From Candidatus Symbiopectobacterium sp. 'North America' (GTDB taxonomy: Bacteria > Pseudomonadota > Gammaproteobacteria > Enterobacterales > Enterobacteriaceae), in contig NZ_PEHF01000081.1 of NCBI RefSeq assembly GCF_015762685.1, forward strand, positions 46,077 to 110,076: a stretch of 64,000 nt of DNA. Direction: 5' to 3'. The translations under genes and the position numbers were made by a program. Positions 1 to 11,515 of this stretch are shown one piece after another. Under the pieces are notes generated by a model that did no database searches, was not told where the DNA came from, and worked only from the letters and a program-made list of their open reading frames with translations. The first letter of the stretch is position 1; each line of letters begins with the position of its first letter.

Positions 1-687
1 CAGATCGTCATCCACCACGGACGTGCCGCGCCCCACGTTGATAAATACCGTGGAGGGTTTCATGCATGCGAACAAATCTGCGTTGTACAGATTCGGCGTA
101 TCCGGCAACAAGTTCACCATATAATCGGCCTGCGCCACATCGTGCGCCAGCGCGTCAATCCCCGACACACGCGCAAAACCGGACAATGCCGGCGGTGTAT
201 TAACAATCCCGTATAGCGTTACGCCAAATGACCGCAACATGGCGGCCACTTCAGCGCCAATATCACCCGCGCCAACGATCAATAAGGTTTTGCCCGTCAA
301 CAGCCCGGACAGGTGGCGATCCCACTCCTGACGTTGCTGCTGTTCCTGCAATGCGAACAAACGCTGCTCGTGCGCCAACAAATGTGCCAGGATGTATTGT
401 GCAATCGGCTGACCAAACACCCCTACGGCGCGACTCAAACGGTAATTTTGCGGGAGACCCGCTGCAAGCAGCGGCTTGAAGCCAGCCCAGGTAGATTGCA
501 GCAATGCCGGGCGATGCCCAGCGGTTAGCAGCGATACCGCCCGGTCCGGCTCACCAAGCCAAATGTCACAGCGCGCGACGGCGTCTTCTCCGTCATCAGG
601 AAGGCAATAGTCCAACCCCGATGCTTTCGTGCTTAACAGCGCACGCAGTTCCTCCGCCCGAGATTCCAATAAAAGAATCGCCCCCAT
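1..687 (-). CDS. D-2-hydroxyacid dehydrogenase, GhrA-like, C-terminal end outside window
   Basis: Open frame of 229 codons running off the left edge. It reads as an NAD(P)-dependent 2-hydroxyacid dehydrogenase, probably reducing glyoxylate, hydroxypyruvate or a related 2-keto acid in the cytoplasm. Seen: a Rossmann GAGDIG motif near residues 139-144 and, close to the edge, the family segment NVGRGTSVVDDDL, whose Arg is the usual substrate-binding residue. The catalytic Glu and His would lie beyond the window. The start is the ATG at 685-687 behind a G-rich Shine-Dalgarno stretch (GGGGGAG). No lesion is visible in the part present. The exact substrate cannot be told; ghrA itself is one possibility. 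Confidence 0.8.
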   Translation of the reverse strand, partial: MGAILLLESRAEELRALLSTKASGLDYCLPDDGEDAVARCDIWLGEPDRAVSLLTAGHRPALLQSTWAGFKPLLAAGLPQNYRLSRAVGVFGQPIAQYILAHLLAHEQRLFALQEQQQRQEWDRHLSGLLTGKTLLIVGAGDIGAEVAAMLRSFGVTLYGIVNTPPALSGFARVSGIDALAHDVAQADYMVNLLPDTPNLYNADLFACMKPSTVFINVGRGTSVVDDDL

Positions 688-798
688 TTCTCCCCCTCGC
701 GTTATCAACGGTAGCCGTAAAAAAACCACAACTACCCTACTCGTAGCGAGAAGCCTGTGGCAACCCTTTCAGCATGCAGGCCCGTTTTCTGACAGACG

Positions 799-1113
799 TC
801 ACTCTTCTTCTTGTGATTCGCGAATGTGGTTCACCATGTCCAGCAACATGGTGGTGACATGATGATCCGCCACGGTATAAAAAATCTGGCGTGACCGACG
901 CTCCCGCTTCACCAAGCGCGCGCCGCGTAGCAAGCGTAAATGGTGACTCACCAGTGACGGTGAAAACGCCAGGTTTTGCGCAATGTCACCGACAGCATGT
1001 GGCCCCGTCAGGCAGAAATGCAAAATGCGCAAACGGGTAGGATCGCCCATCAGACGAAACGTTTCTGACAGGATGGTAGTTTCATGCAGAGAAAGCATGG
1101 CATGACGACTCAA
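799..1113 (-). CDS. ArsR/SmtB-family metal-sensing repressor
   Basis: A 104-residue winged-helix protein of the ArsR/SmtB family, a dimeric repressor released from DNA by metal. Residues about 25-75 hold the helix-turn-helix, including SPSLVSHHLRLL. The C-terminal helix carries D83-x-H85-x10-H96-x2-E99, which matches the alpha-5 zinc/cobalt site of CzrA- and NmtR-like sensors, so zinc or cobalt is a better guess than arsenic. Its ATG overlaps the stop of the upstream metal exporter by 4 bases (ATGA), so the two form a translationally coupled operon. The likely operator is the inverted repeat at 2124-2151. The gene is intact although the exporter it should control is broken. Confidence 0.87.
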   Translation of the reverse strand: MSRHAMLSLHETTILSETFRLMGDPTRLRILHFCLTGPHAVGDIAQNLAFSPSLVSHHLRLLRGARLVKRERRSRQIFYTVADHHVTTMLLDMVNHIRESQEEE

Positions 1114-2097
1114 TGTGCGTGCCCTCGCGTAACAGATATGTCCGTATCATGATGATGAGAATGATCGTCATGATGTTGATGTATTTCCTTAAAGGGTGAC
1201 ATGCTGCACCTACAGGCCGCCTCATCTTCATCACCCCAGTCAATGGCAACCGTTGCGTGTTCTACGTGAAAACGGTCATAAAGCTCGCGCTCTACCTGCC
1301 GAACCATCTGACGCACGTCCGCCCCCTCTTTGGCGCGTACATGCAATGTGGCCAGGGTGCGCCCCGACGTGATCATCCACACGTGCAGATTGTGGATATC
1401 TGCCACTCCCGTTACGCTCTCTTTAAGGTAGCGTTCAATCTCTTGCGGCATGGCATTGGCGGGTGCCCCTTCCAAGAGTATGTGCAGCGATTTTTTCAAT
1501 AACGCCAATGCGCTGCGCAAGATCAGCACCGACACCACCAACGACAGGATAGGGTCGATGGGGGTCCAGCCGGTAAAATAGACCACAATGGCCGCCGCGA
1601 TAGCACCGATGGAACCCAGTAGATCGCCCATCACATGCAGTGCAGCACCTTTGATATTGACATGCTCGCTGTCGCCGCGCGTCAATATCCAGAACACCGC
1701 AATATTCACCAGCAGCCCGATCGCCGCTACGACCAGCATCAGCCCCGCTAGCACCTCATGCGGCTGGCGAAAACGCAGCCACTCTTCGTAGGCTATACAG
1801 ATGACGATAGCAAACAGCGTCAGCGCATTGATAAACCCGGCAATGACTTCGAAACGCAAATAGCCAAAGGTACGCTTGGTGTCTGCATTACGACGACCAA
1901 AGCGAAAGGCGGCATAGGACAACGCCAGTGCCGCGGCATCCGTCAGCAACGCCAACGAACCGGAAAGCACACCGCCCACGACTTCTACCAACATAAAAGG
2001 TAAAAGTAATCAAAAAAGCGATCAGGACCTTACGTTCATTTGACCGCGTTACCGTCGGCGCATGGTCGTGAGCATGATCGTGGTGATAATGGGGCAT
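1110..2097 (-). pseudogene. Cation diffusion facilitator (Zn/Co efflux), frameshifted and internally deleted
   Basis: CDF-family inner-membrane metal/proton antiporter. A His-rich N-terminus (HYHHDHAHDH) and a His-rich C-terminus flank six expected membrane segments. After about 33 codons the frame breaks at about 1995, where an extra T in a T run separates the first segment from the main 294-residue frame. A second oddity is in segment 2: CDF proteins usually read LALLADAGHMLTDAAA, but here it is LALLTDAAA, missing about seven residues that contain the His of the metal-binding HxxxD motif. The partner motif in segment 5, HVMGD, is kept. The 21-base loss fits slippage between repeats. First gene of an operon with the ArsR regulator. 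Loss of function is inferred. Confidence 0.85.
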
Positions 2098-2123
2098 TGT
2101 ACCTCTCCTGCCTTAAGATGATT

Positions 2124-2151
2124 TAATATATGAATAGTTATTAATATATTA
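2124..2151. promoter_or_regulatory. Inverted repeat, probable ArsR-family operator
   Basis: Two 13-base arms around a central GT dinucleotide, 12 of 13 positions complementary. The inner core, ATATGAATA-GT-TATTAATAT, has the form of SmtB/CzrA-type operators. It lies 27 bases upstream of the exporter start at 2097 and so probably controls the exporter-arsR operon. Seen directly; the assignment is by analogy. Confidence 0.7.
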
Positions 2152-2237
2152 AAACTCAAGCAATGCAAACAGTTTACCGGCCGCAACGATCGCCGTGCTC
2201 AACCACGTTATTTTCATGTCAGACAGGCATCAAGATC

Positions 2238-3185
2238 TCATTTCAAGGCATGCATCTGATGATGGATCTCCGCCAGCACGCCGTTGGCGCGCTGATACTC
2301 TGCCCGTTTTTTACTGGCAACGTCGTCGAGACTTTTGCGTGCGATACGCAGCGGCAACAGACACACGCCATCGGGTCGCAATTGCCCCCCCACGGAGAGC
2401 CAAAAGCTCTCATAATCGGCATGAAAACTGGTTTTCTTTTTACGCCAGTAGCGCCAGTTCTGATAAAGATTGGTATGATTTCCCACCGCTATCATGCACT
2501 CAATCCCTAACAGCTCGCCCAGCACGCAGGCCGTTTCGAGTACCAGCCGTTTAGGGAACAACCCATGGCAATCACGCGTTACCTGCGAAATGCGCGCCTT
2601 CTGCTGTTGCAAGTGCCGCGTCAGCCCTTGTAATCCGCCGATAAATAACGCTCTCTGTCCGTCGAACTGCACCACGGTCATGGTCATACGCGCCAGCGGC
2701 ATCCCCTCAGTACACAACTGAAGCGTTATCTATCCCTCTTTATCCAGTGATGAGTGGGAACCCAATAGCAACGCGTAAGCAGCACCGCTTTTACCCTGAA
2801 AATTGACGATCGGTACACCGCCAGGTGTCAGCATCAGGCGACGTAACCTTGGATTGGCACAGGCCACGGCATCATAGTGATAACAAAGCGCGGCCAAGGC
2901 GTTGCGGGCAGAAAAACGGCTAGAGAGGTATGGCCGTTGAAGTTTATCGGGCAGCGCCATTTGGGCATACAGCATCTGCGCCCGCTGCGGGTGACTGGCA
3001 ATGTAGTGGAGCCAGTTCAGCGTCAAAACAGGGTGAAGGAGCGAGCGCACCAGAAATTTAAGACGGTAGGCGGGCTTTAACCAAACGCTCTTCTCATCAG
3101 GGTGAATATCCCCGCGCAGCAAATGGCTCAATAACTGCCAGAGGCTCATCGGGGATAATATTTCATCAAAGGTTACAAGTGCCAT
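2238..3185 (-). pseudogene. virK: VirK/YbjX family protein (DUF535) with in-frame amber stop
   Basis: Two collinear segments in one frame, 151 and 159 codons, separated by a TAG at 2730-2732. Together they make about 315 residues, close to the size of YbjX/VirK proteins, which are linked to envelope stress, antimicrobial peptide tolerance and virulence in enteric bacteria. The sequence around the stop reads SLDKEG-stop-ITLQL, so the ancestral codon was probably Glu (GAG) or Gln (CAG). The rest of the frame is undamaged, which points to a recent mutation. The second segment has a possible internal start at 2717, but half the domain would be lost. Biochemical function is unknown for the family. 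Confidence 0.8.
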
Positions 3186-3390
3186 AAGAGATAATATAGT
3201 GTTGATTCTGAAACAGACCCCTATCTCTATCAGCCGTTGACTAAACTGTTATACAATCATCTTTTAGGAAGCAACCAAACCCCAGACTTGTTTATTATTG
3301 GTTTATTAAAAAGCCAATCCCGAAACGGTTAACGTCGAGATCGGCCTTTTTACAGAATCTGATGTGATACACCAATGATAGCGTTTCTCG

Positions 3391-4845
<1,455 letters not shown>

Positions 4846-4849
4846 TCAA

Positions 4850-6301
4850 TTAACTAACGCTGGTGACCTGCACGGGTTCACTCGTCTTGGCTTTGGTTGG
4901 TTGCGATTCATCTTCGGTTTCAGGAATATCCTCAAAGCCCAGAATAAGTGTCAATACAAACGACAACACCACCGCCAGAATCATCACGGCCACCACCCAC
5001 ACAATGCTCATCGGGTTGGCCGGATCGAAAAACTGCACGCTGGTAAACAGCCCCGGCGACGCGATGGAGTGGCTGGCAAGGCCGCCAATTCCGGCTACTG
5101 CTCCGCAAATAAAACCGCTGATCAGGCTGGCAATTAGCGGACGTTTCAATCGCACCGCCACGCCGTACAACGCCGGTTCAGAGATCCCAGCCACAATGCC
5201 GGATGCCGCTGCTGCCAACGCCGTCTGACGCAACTCGCGGTTTTTGGTATGGAACGCCACCGCCAGCGAGGAGCCGCCGAGCGACAGGTTGGCACCGATT
5301 TCTGAAAGCATCACCATGCCCTCTTTACCGGTTTCGGCAATGGTTTGAATAATGGTCGGGGTAAATACGCGGTGCATACCGGTCATTACCAACAGCGGCC
5401 ACAGCGCCCCCATGATCGCCACCGATAACCAGCCCAGATAGCCATGGATGTTGTAAACGATCGAAGAGATGCCGCTACCGATCCAGATGCCCAACGGGCC
5501 GATAATCACAATGGCGATCGGCGCAGAGACCAGCACGATCAGCATCGGTTTCAGGAAGTTTTTCGTCACTGCCGGCGTAATGCGATCGATGCCCTTTTCG
5601 ATGTACGACAGGATCCAGGTCATGCACAGCGCCGGGATAACCGTGTAGGTATATTTCACCGCCGTGACGGGGATAAACGCCAGCTCGACCACCTGCCCTT
5701 GCGCCGCTTTCGCCATCAGATCGATAAAGTTGGGATGCACCAGCACGCCCGCAATAGCGATAGCCAGCGACATGTTGGTTTTGAATTTAAGTGCCGCCGA
5801 GGCCGCCACCATGATAGGCAGAAAGAAGAACGCACCGTCACCGATCACATTCAGGATCACCAGCGTTGAGGAGCCTTTCTCGAACACGCCGAACATGTCG
5901 AGGATCATCGCCAGCAGTTTCACCATTGAGCCGCCGATAATCGCCGGGATCAGCGGCGACATGGTGTCAATCAGCGCGTCGAGAATGCCTGCACCAATGC
6001 TTTTTAAGGTGATTTTTCGTTTGGCATCGGGCAGCGTGCCCGCAGCCCCCGCCGGGCCGAGCTTCAACACTTCCTGATAGGCTTTCGCCACGTTGTTGCC
6101 AATGATTACCTGACACTGCGTTTCCGTGTTTACCACGCCCATCACGCCGCTGATGGCTTTGAGTGTCGGGTTGTCTACCTGCGTTTTATCTTTTACAACG
6201 AAGCGCAAACGCGTCATGCAGTGCGTCACCGCTTCAATGTTTTCCAGTCCCCCCAGCGCATCCACAATAGCGCGAGAGACAGTTTCATAATTCTTGGACA
6301 T
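4850..6301 (-). CDS. ascF: PTS beta-glucoside transporter EIIBC, AscF
   Basis: Inner-membrane phosphotransferase permease with an N-terminal EIIB domain (active Cys in EAVTHCMTRLRF, about residue 27) and a long EIIC domain of about ten membrane helices. No EIIA domain is present, as in E. coli AscF, so phosphate must come from a separate EIIA such as Crr. The frame extends upstream to 6433, but the start at 6301 (MSKNYETV) gives 483 residues and the family N-terminus. The gene is intact, unlike ascB downstream. The upstream spacer shared with ascG holds two palindromes typical of AscG/LacI-type operators. Confidence 0.92.
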   Translation of the reverse strand: MSKNYETVSRAIVDALGGLENIEAVTHCMTRLRFVVKDKTQVDNPTLKAISGVMGVVNTETQCQVIIGNNVAKAYQEVLKLGPAGAAGTLPDAKRKITLKSIGAGILDALIDTMSPLIPAIIGGSMVKLLAMILDMFGVFEKGSSTLVILNVIGDGAFFFLPIMVAASAALKFKTNMSLAIAIAGVLVHPNFIDLMAKAAQGQVVELAFIPVTAVKYTYTVIPALCMTWILSYIEKGIDRITPAVTKNFLKPMLIVLVSAPIAIVIIGPLGIWIGSGISSIVYNIHGYLGWLSVAIMGALWPLLVMTGMHRVFTPTIIQTIAETGKEGMVMLSEIGANLSLGGSSLAVAFHTKNRELRQTALAAAASGIVAGISEPALYGVAVRLKRPLIASLISGFICGAVAGIGGLASHSIASPGLFTSVQFFDPANPMSIVWVVAVMILAVVLSFVLTLILGFEDIPETEDESQPTKAKTSEPVQVTSVS

Positions 6302-6345
6302 AAGTGGGTTATCTCTTGGTGTCGGTGCGGAAAAAATCGCCATAG

Positions 6346-6357
6346 GGAACCGGTTCC
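6346..6357. promoter_or_regulatory. Palindrome, probable AscG operator 1
   Basis: Perfect 12-base palindrome GGAACCGGTTCC, 45 bases upstream of ascF. It resembles the LacI/GalR-family consensus bound by AscG (TGAAACCGGTTTCA). Confidence 0.65.
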
Positions 6358-6366
6358 ACAAAATCA

Positions 6367-6378
6367 TGAAACGTTTCA
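6367..6378. promoter_or_regulatory. Palindrome, probable AscG operator 2
   Basis: Perfect 12-base palindrome TGAAACGTTTCA, centred 21 bases (two helical turns) from the first palindrome and between the divergent ascF and ascG. The spacing suggests that two repressor dimers bind the same DNA face. Confidence 0.65.
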
Positions 6379-6423
6379 CAGCGCCAAACAAGAGAGGAAA
6401 ACCATTAATTTTCCTTTTCGTGA

Positions 6424-6442
6424 TAACGATCATCTATCGTTA
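6424..6442. promoter_or_regulatory. Inverted repeat TAACGAT-N5-ATCGTTA in ascF-ascG spacer
   Basis: Perfect 7-base arms with a 5-base gap, 86 bases upstream of ascG. It could be a third regulatory site. No known factor is recognised. Confidence 0.35.
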
Positions 6443-6527
6443 ACATGATCGATTCAACGAAGCTACTGAAAAGCAAAGGCAAAACGGTTAGACTGTCGCA
6501 AGATGACTATTTAGCGGGTAACCGTAC

Positions 6528-7544
6528 ATGACAACCATTCTTGAGGTGGCAAAGAAGGCCGGGGTCGCCAAATCGACGGTATCGCGCGTGTTGTCAGGTA
6601 ACGGTTACGTCAGTCAGGAAACAAAAGATCGTGTATTCAAAGCGATAGAAGAGAGCGGCTATCGCCCCAATCTGTTGGCGCGTAACCTCGCCGCGCAAAA
6701 ATCACAAACCATTGGGCTGGTGATCACCAATACCCTGTATCACGGCACTTACTTCAGCGAGCTGCTGTTTCAAGCGGCAAAAATGACCGAGGCGCACGGC
6801 CGCCAGTTGCTGCTGGTGGATGGCAAACACAGCGCTGAAGAAGAGCGCGCCGCGATTCAATTCCTGATCGATTTACGCTGCGATGCCATCATCATCTATC
6901 CGCGTTTTCTTACCATTGATAAAATGGATCAGATAATTAGCCAGCATAAACAGCCCATCATGGTGCTGAACCGCCGGTTACGGGTGAATGACAGTTACTG
7001 CATCTACTCCGATCAGCATGAATCCAGCCGCAATGCCGTCAACCACCTGATCGAGCAAGGGCATCGTGAAATTGCCTTTATCACCGGTGCACTGGACTCG
7101 CCCACCGGCATGGAACGCCTCGCAGGCTACAAAGCCGCACTGGAACAGCACGCGATTCCCGTGGATGAACGCCGTATCGTTCTCGGTAAGTGGGCACTCA
7201 CCAATGGTGTTGAGGTCGTCAACACCCTGCTCGACAATCAGGTCAGCTTCTTAGCGTTAGTCGCCAGCAATGACGACATGGCTATCGGTGCGCTCAAACA
7301 ACTCTATACGCGTGGCGTTGGTGTGCCCGAGCAGGTGTCGGTAATTGGTTTTGATGACTTGCCCACGGCGGCGTTTACCATCCCTTCGCTCTCCAGCGTG
7401 AAAATGCCGTTGGGTGAGATGATTCAAGAGATCATCAACAGACTGCTGTCCATGCTGGATGGTGGCACGTTGAGCCAACGCAAGGCCTATCCAGCATCAT
7501 TGATCCTGCGCGATTCGGTGACGACGGGGCCGTTTTATCGCTAG
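6528..7544 (+). CDS. ascG: LacI-family repressor AscG
   Basis: Repressor of the cryptic asc beta-glucoside operon. The N-terminal helix-turn-helix covers residues about 3-35 (ILEVAKKAGVAKSTVSRVLSG), followed by a periplasmic-binding-protein-like effector domain to residue 338. Long stretches match E. coli AscG, for example SGNGYVSQETKDRV and ITNTLYHGTYFSELLF. It is divergent from ascF, with two operator-like palindromes in between, so autoregulation and control of ascFB are likely. Intact and of normal length. The start ATG at 6528 has only a weak Shine-Dalgarno sequence, but it gives the family N-terminus MTTILEVA. Confidence 0.93.
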   Translation: MTTILEVAKKAGVAKSTVSRVLSGNGYVSQETKDRVFKAIEESGYRPNLLARNLAAQKSQTIGLVITNTLYHGTYFSELLFQAAKMTEAHGRQLLLVDGKHSAEEERAAIQFLIDLRCDAIIIYPRFLTIDKMDQIISQHKQPIMVLNRRLRVNDSYCIYSDQHESSRNAVNHLIEQGHREIAFITGALDSPTGMERLAGYKAALEQHAIPVDERRIVLGKWALTNGVEVVNTLLDNQVSFLALVASNDDMAIGALKQLYTRGVGVPEQVSVIGFDDLPTAAFTIPSLSSVKMPLGEMIQEIINRLLSMLDGGTLSQRKAYPASLILRDSVTTGPFYR

Positions 7545-7616
7545 TTTTTTCACCGATGCGGTGTCAACGATGTCGTTATATCATGCGGTTACGTAAGGAT
7601 ACGCGAAATCAAATCG

Positions 7617-10600
7617 ATGTTTTTCAGCCGCCCCAAGACCCTCAGCGACCTGATCAAATCAGGTAGCCTCAGAAAGATCCAGCAGCGCATCGATGCTGCT
7701 AACTGCAATCAACCTGATGAGCACGGCTTCGCGCCGCTGCACTATGCCGTCACCTACCGTGAAGCAAAGATTGCACGCTACCTGCTGTCGCAGGAGAGCG
7801 AGCCGGTGATCGGTGAACAGGGCAGACATCTCCCCGCGATAAACGAGGTCGTCAATTCCCTTTGTTTGCCGCTGATTGAAGCGTTTCTCGATTCCGGTAT
7901 CTTCCTGCCGGAATATATCGATGGCTTACCGCTGCTGCACCATTTGGTGCGACGTAAAGATCTGAAAGAGAAACACGTTGCGTTCTTTCTGCAACAGGGC
8001 TTGGATCTGAACACGATCGATACCCGGGCCAGCGGTAAAACACTGTTGGCCTACTACCTGAGCCAGGAAGAAATCACCATTGATACCCTGCGTCTGCGTT
8101 GGCTTATCCGCTTGGGCGCTGACGTCAACCGGGCAGAACAGCCTTGGGCAACACCGCTCTATTCAGCGCTGACCAACGGTACGCTGTACAACACCCAAGA
8201 CAAACTCAGTATTACGACCTTCACCAGCGTGCTGGATGAGTTGGAAAAAGGCGGGCTGCAACACGATCTGGATTTGGACAGTTGCCATTATGCCGGTATC
8301 GGGCTGGAAGCGCTCCGACGCGGGAACTTCGCCGGTTTTATCCGGCTGCTGCAAGCCGGGATCAGTATTCCTACTGATGAGAAAGGGGAAATCATCGATT
8401 ATCTCACCAGCAAAAACTTTCGGCCAAAGCAGGTAAAACTGATTTTCGAGTTGAACCAGAGCCAAGGGCATGAGCTTCCCCACAGTATCCTGATCCATGA
8501 TTCGCGAACCATCCGGCAGATCATTGACGAATTGCCGCATGATGCGCCCGATATCAACACCATGTTTATCGATATCGTCACCGCAACCGGTCTTCGGCGA
8601 GATGAAAAGCTATCCCTGTTGGGCACCCTGCTGGACAAAGGCGCCGATATCAACACATCGGGCGAATGGTCCCATTTTCAAATCAGCGCGCTGCACATCG
8701 TCGCTGGTTGGCCAGACAACGTGGAACACGGTCAGGCTCTGCTGACCTGGCTGCTGGAGCGCGGTGCAGCCATTGAATGTCACGGCCTGTCAGCGTTTTA
8801 TCTGGCGGTGTGGTTCGGCCACATGGAGACCGCCAATTTGCTGGCAACGCGCGCTGCCAATCTCACCTGGATCGATTGTAAACAGGGTACGGTGTTCTCT
8901 TACCTTTTTACCCAGAGCCCCAACGGAGAACGGATGAGCCTGAGCAAGGTATCCGCCGTGTTGCGCCGTTTGCAGGGTATCTACCGCAGCAAAGGGCTGT
9001 CATTACCCCTCGCAGAGCCGTTTAATTATAACTCGCATGACTACGCGCCACTGAGCACCGCCCACACGCTTGCGGCATGCATCGCGCTGTTCGATGCAGA
9101 GTATTTTATTCCATTGGCGCGCGCCTTGTTAGATATCGGTTGGTCGCTGAATGCCGAGATCAAAGACGAACATTTCAACGGCAATATGATCGCCTATCAC
9201 TTGAACTATGCCAAAGCCGGAGAGGATATCAGCCCGCTGCTCGATAGCCTGCCAGACCCCCTCGATCTCACCAGTGAGATCTCAGGCGATCCACTACTGT
9301 GCGCCATCGGTTCCCGCGTGGCGCTGGAAACCGTCAAACGCCTGATCGTCGGCAACGATCCGAATCGCATTATCGGCAGGAAGATCAAGAACAATAGCAT
9401 CGTTTATGCTGAACAACCGCTGCTGATCTACTCGATGGATCATGTGAGTGGCAACAGTGATAAGATTACACCGTAATACGCGTATGCCGTGTGCAACATG
9501 CTGCTGACGGCGGGTGCCGATCCCAACTGTACCGCGACGCGCCGCTTCAAGCCTGAGTTCGATCATCGCAACGGGGTGACGCGGTTAGAAAACAGCGCGC
9601 TTGAATGGGCCATCATGCAGGAATACTTCGATATCTTTACCCTGCTGCTGGATCACGGTGCCGATCCAGCTCGCCGCACCTGTATCAAGCAGGAGCAGTT
9701 TGTCCATTTTGCCTGCACCCGTCTGAGCGGCAGACCGGAATCGACCGTGACCCCGTACCTTGATGAGCTGGAACGACGTGGGCTGCTGGACCTTGAAACG
9801 AGGAGCGGCACCGAGGCGACGCCGCTGCTGATGGCGGTGTCCAAATGCCAAACACCGCTGGTGCGTTATTTCCTCGATCGTGGCGCAAACCCTAACGCCG
9901 TCGGCGGGTTCGATAATTCCGCCGCCTTGCACCGCGCACTGAGTAATTGGGGGTGGGTAGATAGATAAAGTCTCGTGCCGCGAAACCGTAGAGCTGCTGT
10001 TAGCGGCCGGAGCCGACTGCCAATGGGTCGATCCCGATGGCGACTATCCTTTGATGTGCGCCGCCGGGTACGGGAGCCTGGCCGGGCTAGAGGCACTGTT
10101 GGCGCACGGCGTTGACACCCGTCAGGCGAATGCGCAAGGGCGCACCGCTCTGCATGAGGCGATAGTGCGCGCCTACAGTTACGACACCTACCCCGATGAC
10201 GAAGAGACGGAGGCAGAGCACAGCTTCGATCCGGAACTAAAAGGCGAGATCGTCAAACGTCTGCTCGATCATGGCGCGGATATCAATGCCGCCGATGAGA
10301 ATGGCGATACGCCGTTGATCTTCGCGCTACGCGCCAACCGGGAATCCATTGTCCACCTGCTGCTGGAGCGCGGCACCGACGCGCAACAGCCTGATAAACT
10401 TGGTCGAACGCCGTTGATGCTGGCCGCACAATATTGCGCCGCACCTTATTTCGACCTGCTGTGGGCGCGCCAATCCACGTCAAAAATCCGCCACTAGTGC
10501 TCCAACAACGGCGACAACCTCCTGCACGCCATCTGCCTGCAGAGTCATAGCGATACGACGGAAGCCCAGTTCAGAACGGCGCTGCTACACGAAGAGGTTG

Positions 10601-10959
10601 CCTATCAGGTTAACGATCGGCGTATCACACCGCTGCACTATGCCTGCTATCTCGGGCATCAGGCCATCGTGACACTCTGCTGTGAGCAAGGGTTTGACGT
10701 CAATGCGCCAGATGACGGTGATAATACGCCACTGCATACCGCGTTATTTTTCGATGAAGACGAGGTTGAAGAGGATGAAGTCATCCAGATGGTCACCAGC
10801 CTGCTCACCGCGGGCGCTGACCCAAATAGAGCCAATGCCGCCGGGGAAACCCCGCAGATGATCGCTTCACGCCGCAATCTGACTGATTGCGTCTCACTGA
10901 TGAGCATGATGACGGCAACCGCCCACGGGTTTAGTGCAGCTGGGCAGAGGTTATCGTGA
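7617..10959 (+). pseudogene. Large ankyrin-repeat protein gene with two in-frame stops and a frameshift
   Basis: About 1,114 codons of ankyrin-repeat protein. Repeat signatures recur throughout, such as EHGFAPLHYAV near the start, GDTPLIFAL and RITPLHYACYLGH near the end, and loop motifs like LLERGAAIE and LLDHGADIN. The frame is broken by a TAA at 9474-9476, a shift at about 9950-9965, and a TAG at 10495-10497. The codons read through each stop continue the repeats, so this was one gene. No signal peptide is seen. Ankyrin proteins mediate protein contacts and are sometimes secreted effectors; nothing here shows a role. The true 3' end is uncertain, because the last frame may also be shifted. 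Confidence 0.8.
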
Positions 10960-11257
10960 CGTCAACGGTTGGTAGATAATACCATAACGGCTATATCAGT
11001 GCTGATGAGCGCTGGTATCTGCCGGTGGACATTTTATTTAAATCACTATCGAAATATTATATATTTATAATTAAAGTTACATTTAAAATAACCAATATCC
11101 AAGCAAAAAACAAAACAACATATAAATAGAACCTAAAATAGAATCGACAAGGGTTGACGAAAATTAAATCAACTTTCAAAGTGGTGATTGCACGCTGCGG
11201 TGATATGCAATTTGTCATATCTACTTTAATCATGCCGTATGAAAAAAACGAGGTTTT
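10960..11257. other. AT-rich spacer upstream of darA
   Basis: No gene is supported. Base composition is clearly AT-richer than the flanking genes. A TTGACG hexamer lies at 11154-11159 without a convincing -10 partner. A dyad, GATATG (11202-11207) and CATATC (11216-11221) with an 8-base gap, sits 37 bases before darA and could be a regulator site. The composition is consistent with a transferred segment. Confidence 0.4.
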
Positions 11258-11455
11258 ATGCATGCAATCGCTGATGAAAAAGTAATAACGCCATCGATAC
11301 AGTTACATGAAAATTTAATGGCGTTAAGCAAAAGTGTAAAAGGAATCATCCCAAGCATCTCGACCACACACGTCAATGATATATTACAGTTAACTATTTC
11401 CCCCATGGCACTTTCCTGGAATTGGTCGAAAGGATTCAACTACCAGCCACGATGA
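11258..11455 (+). CDS. darA: Darobactin-type precursor peptide, core WNWSKGF
   Basis: A 65-residue ORF whose residues 54-60 are Trp-Asn-Trp-Ser-Lys-Gly-Phe (11417-11437), followed by the five-residue tail NYQPR. Darobactin A, a bicyclic RiPP antibiotic that blocks BamA, has the core WNWSKSF. The residues that take part in its ether (Trp1-Trp3) and carbon-carbon (Trp3-Lys5) cross-links are all kept here; only position 6 differs, Ser to Gly. Residues 1-53 would be the leader. The start ATG follows ACGAGG with a short 4-base spacing; an alternative ATG at 11318 lacks a ribosome site. The gene is intact and heads the run of permease, adaptor, ATPase and radical SAM genes expected for dar. Identification rests on the core plus this context. 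Confidence 0.9.
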   Translation: MHAIADEKVITPSIQLHENLMALSKSVKGIIPSISTTHVNDILQLTISPMALSWNWSKGFNYQPR

Positions 11456-11515
11456 TATAGTGAGTCGTCGTTCTCTATTGGAAAATAGTCAAATAGTATT
11501 TTCTGGCCTACAAAG

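Noticed and set aside
10983..11060. Open stretch HNGYISADERWYLPVDIL after the ankyrin gene
   Set aside because: No start and no recognised family; too short to support as a gene.
11057..11263. Minus-strand ORF upstream of darA, hydrophobic
   Set aside because: AT-rich chance frame rich in Phe, Ile and Val; no ribosome site, and it covers the likely darA promoter.
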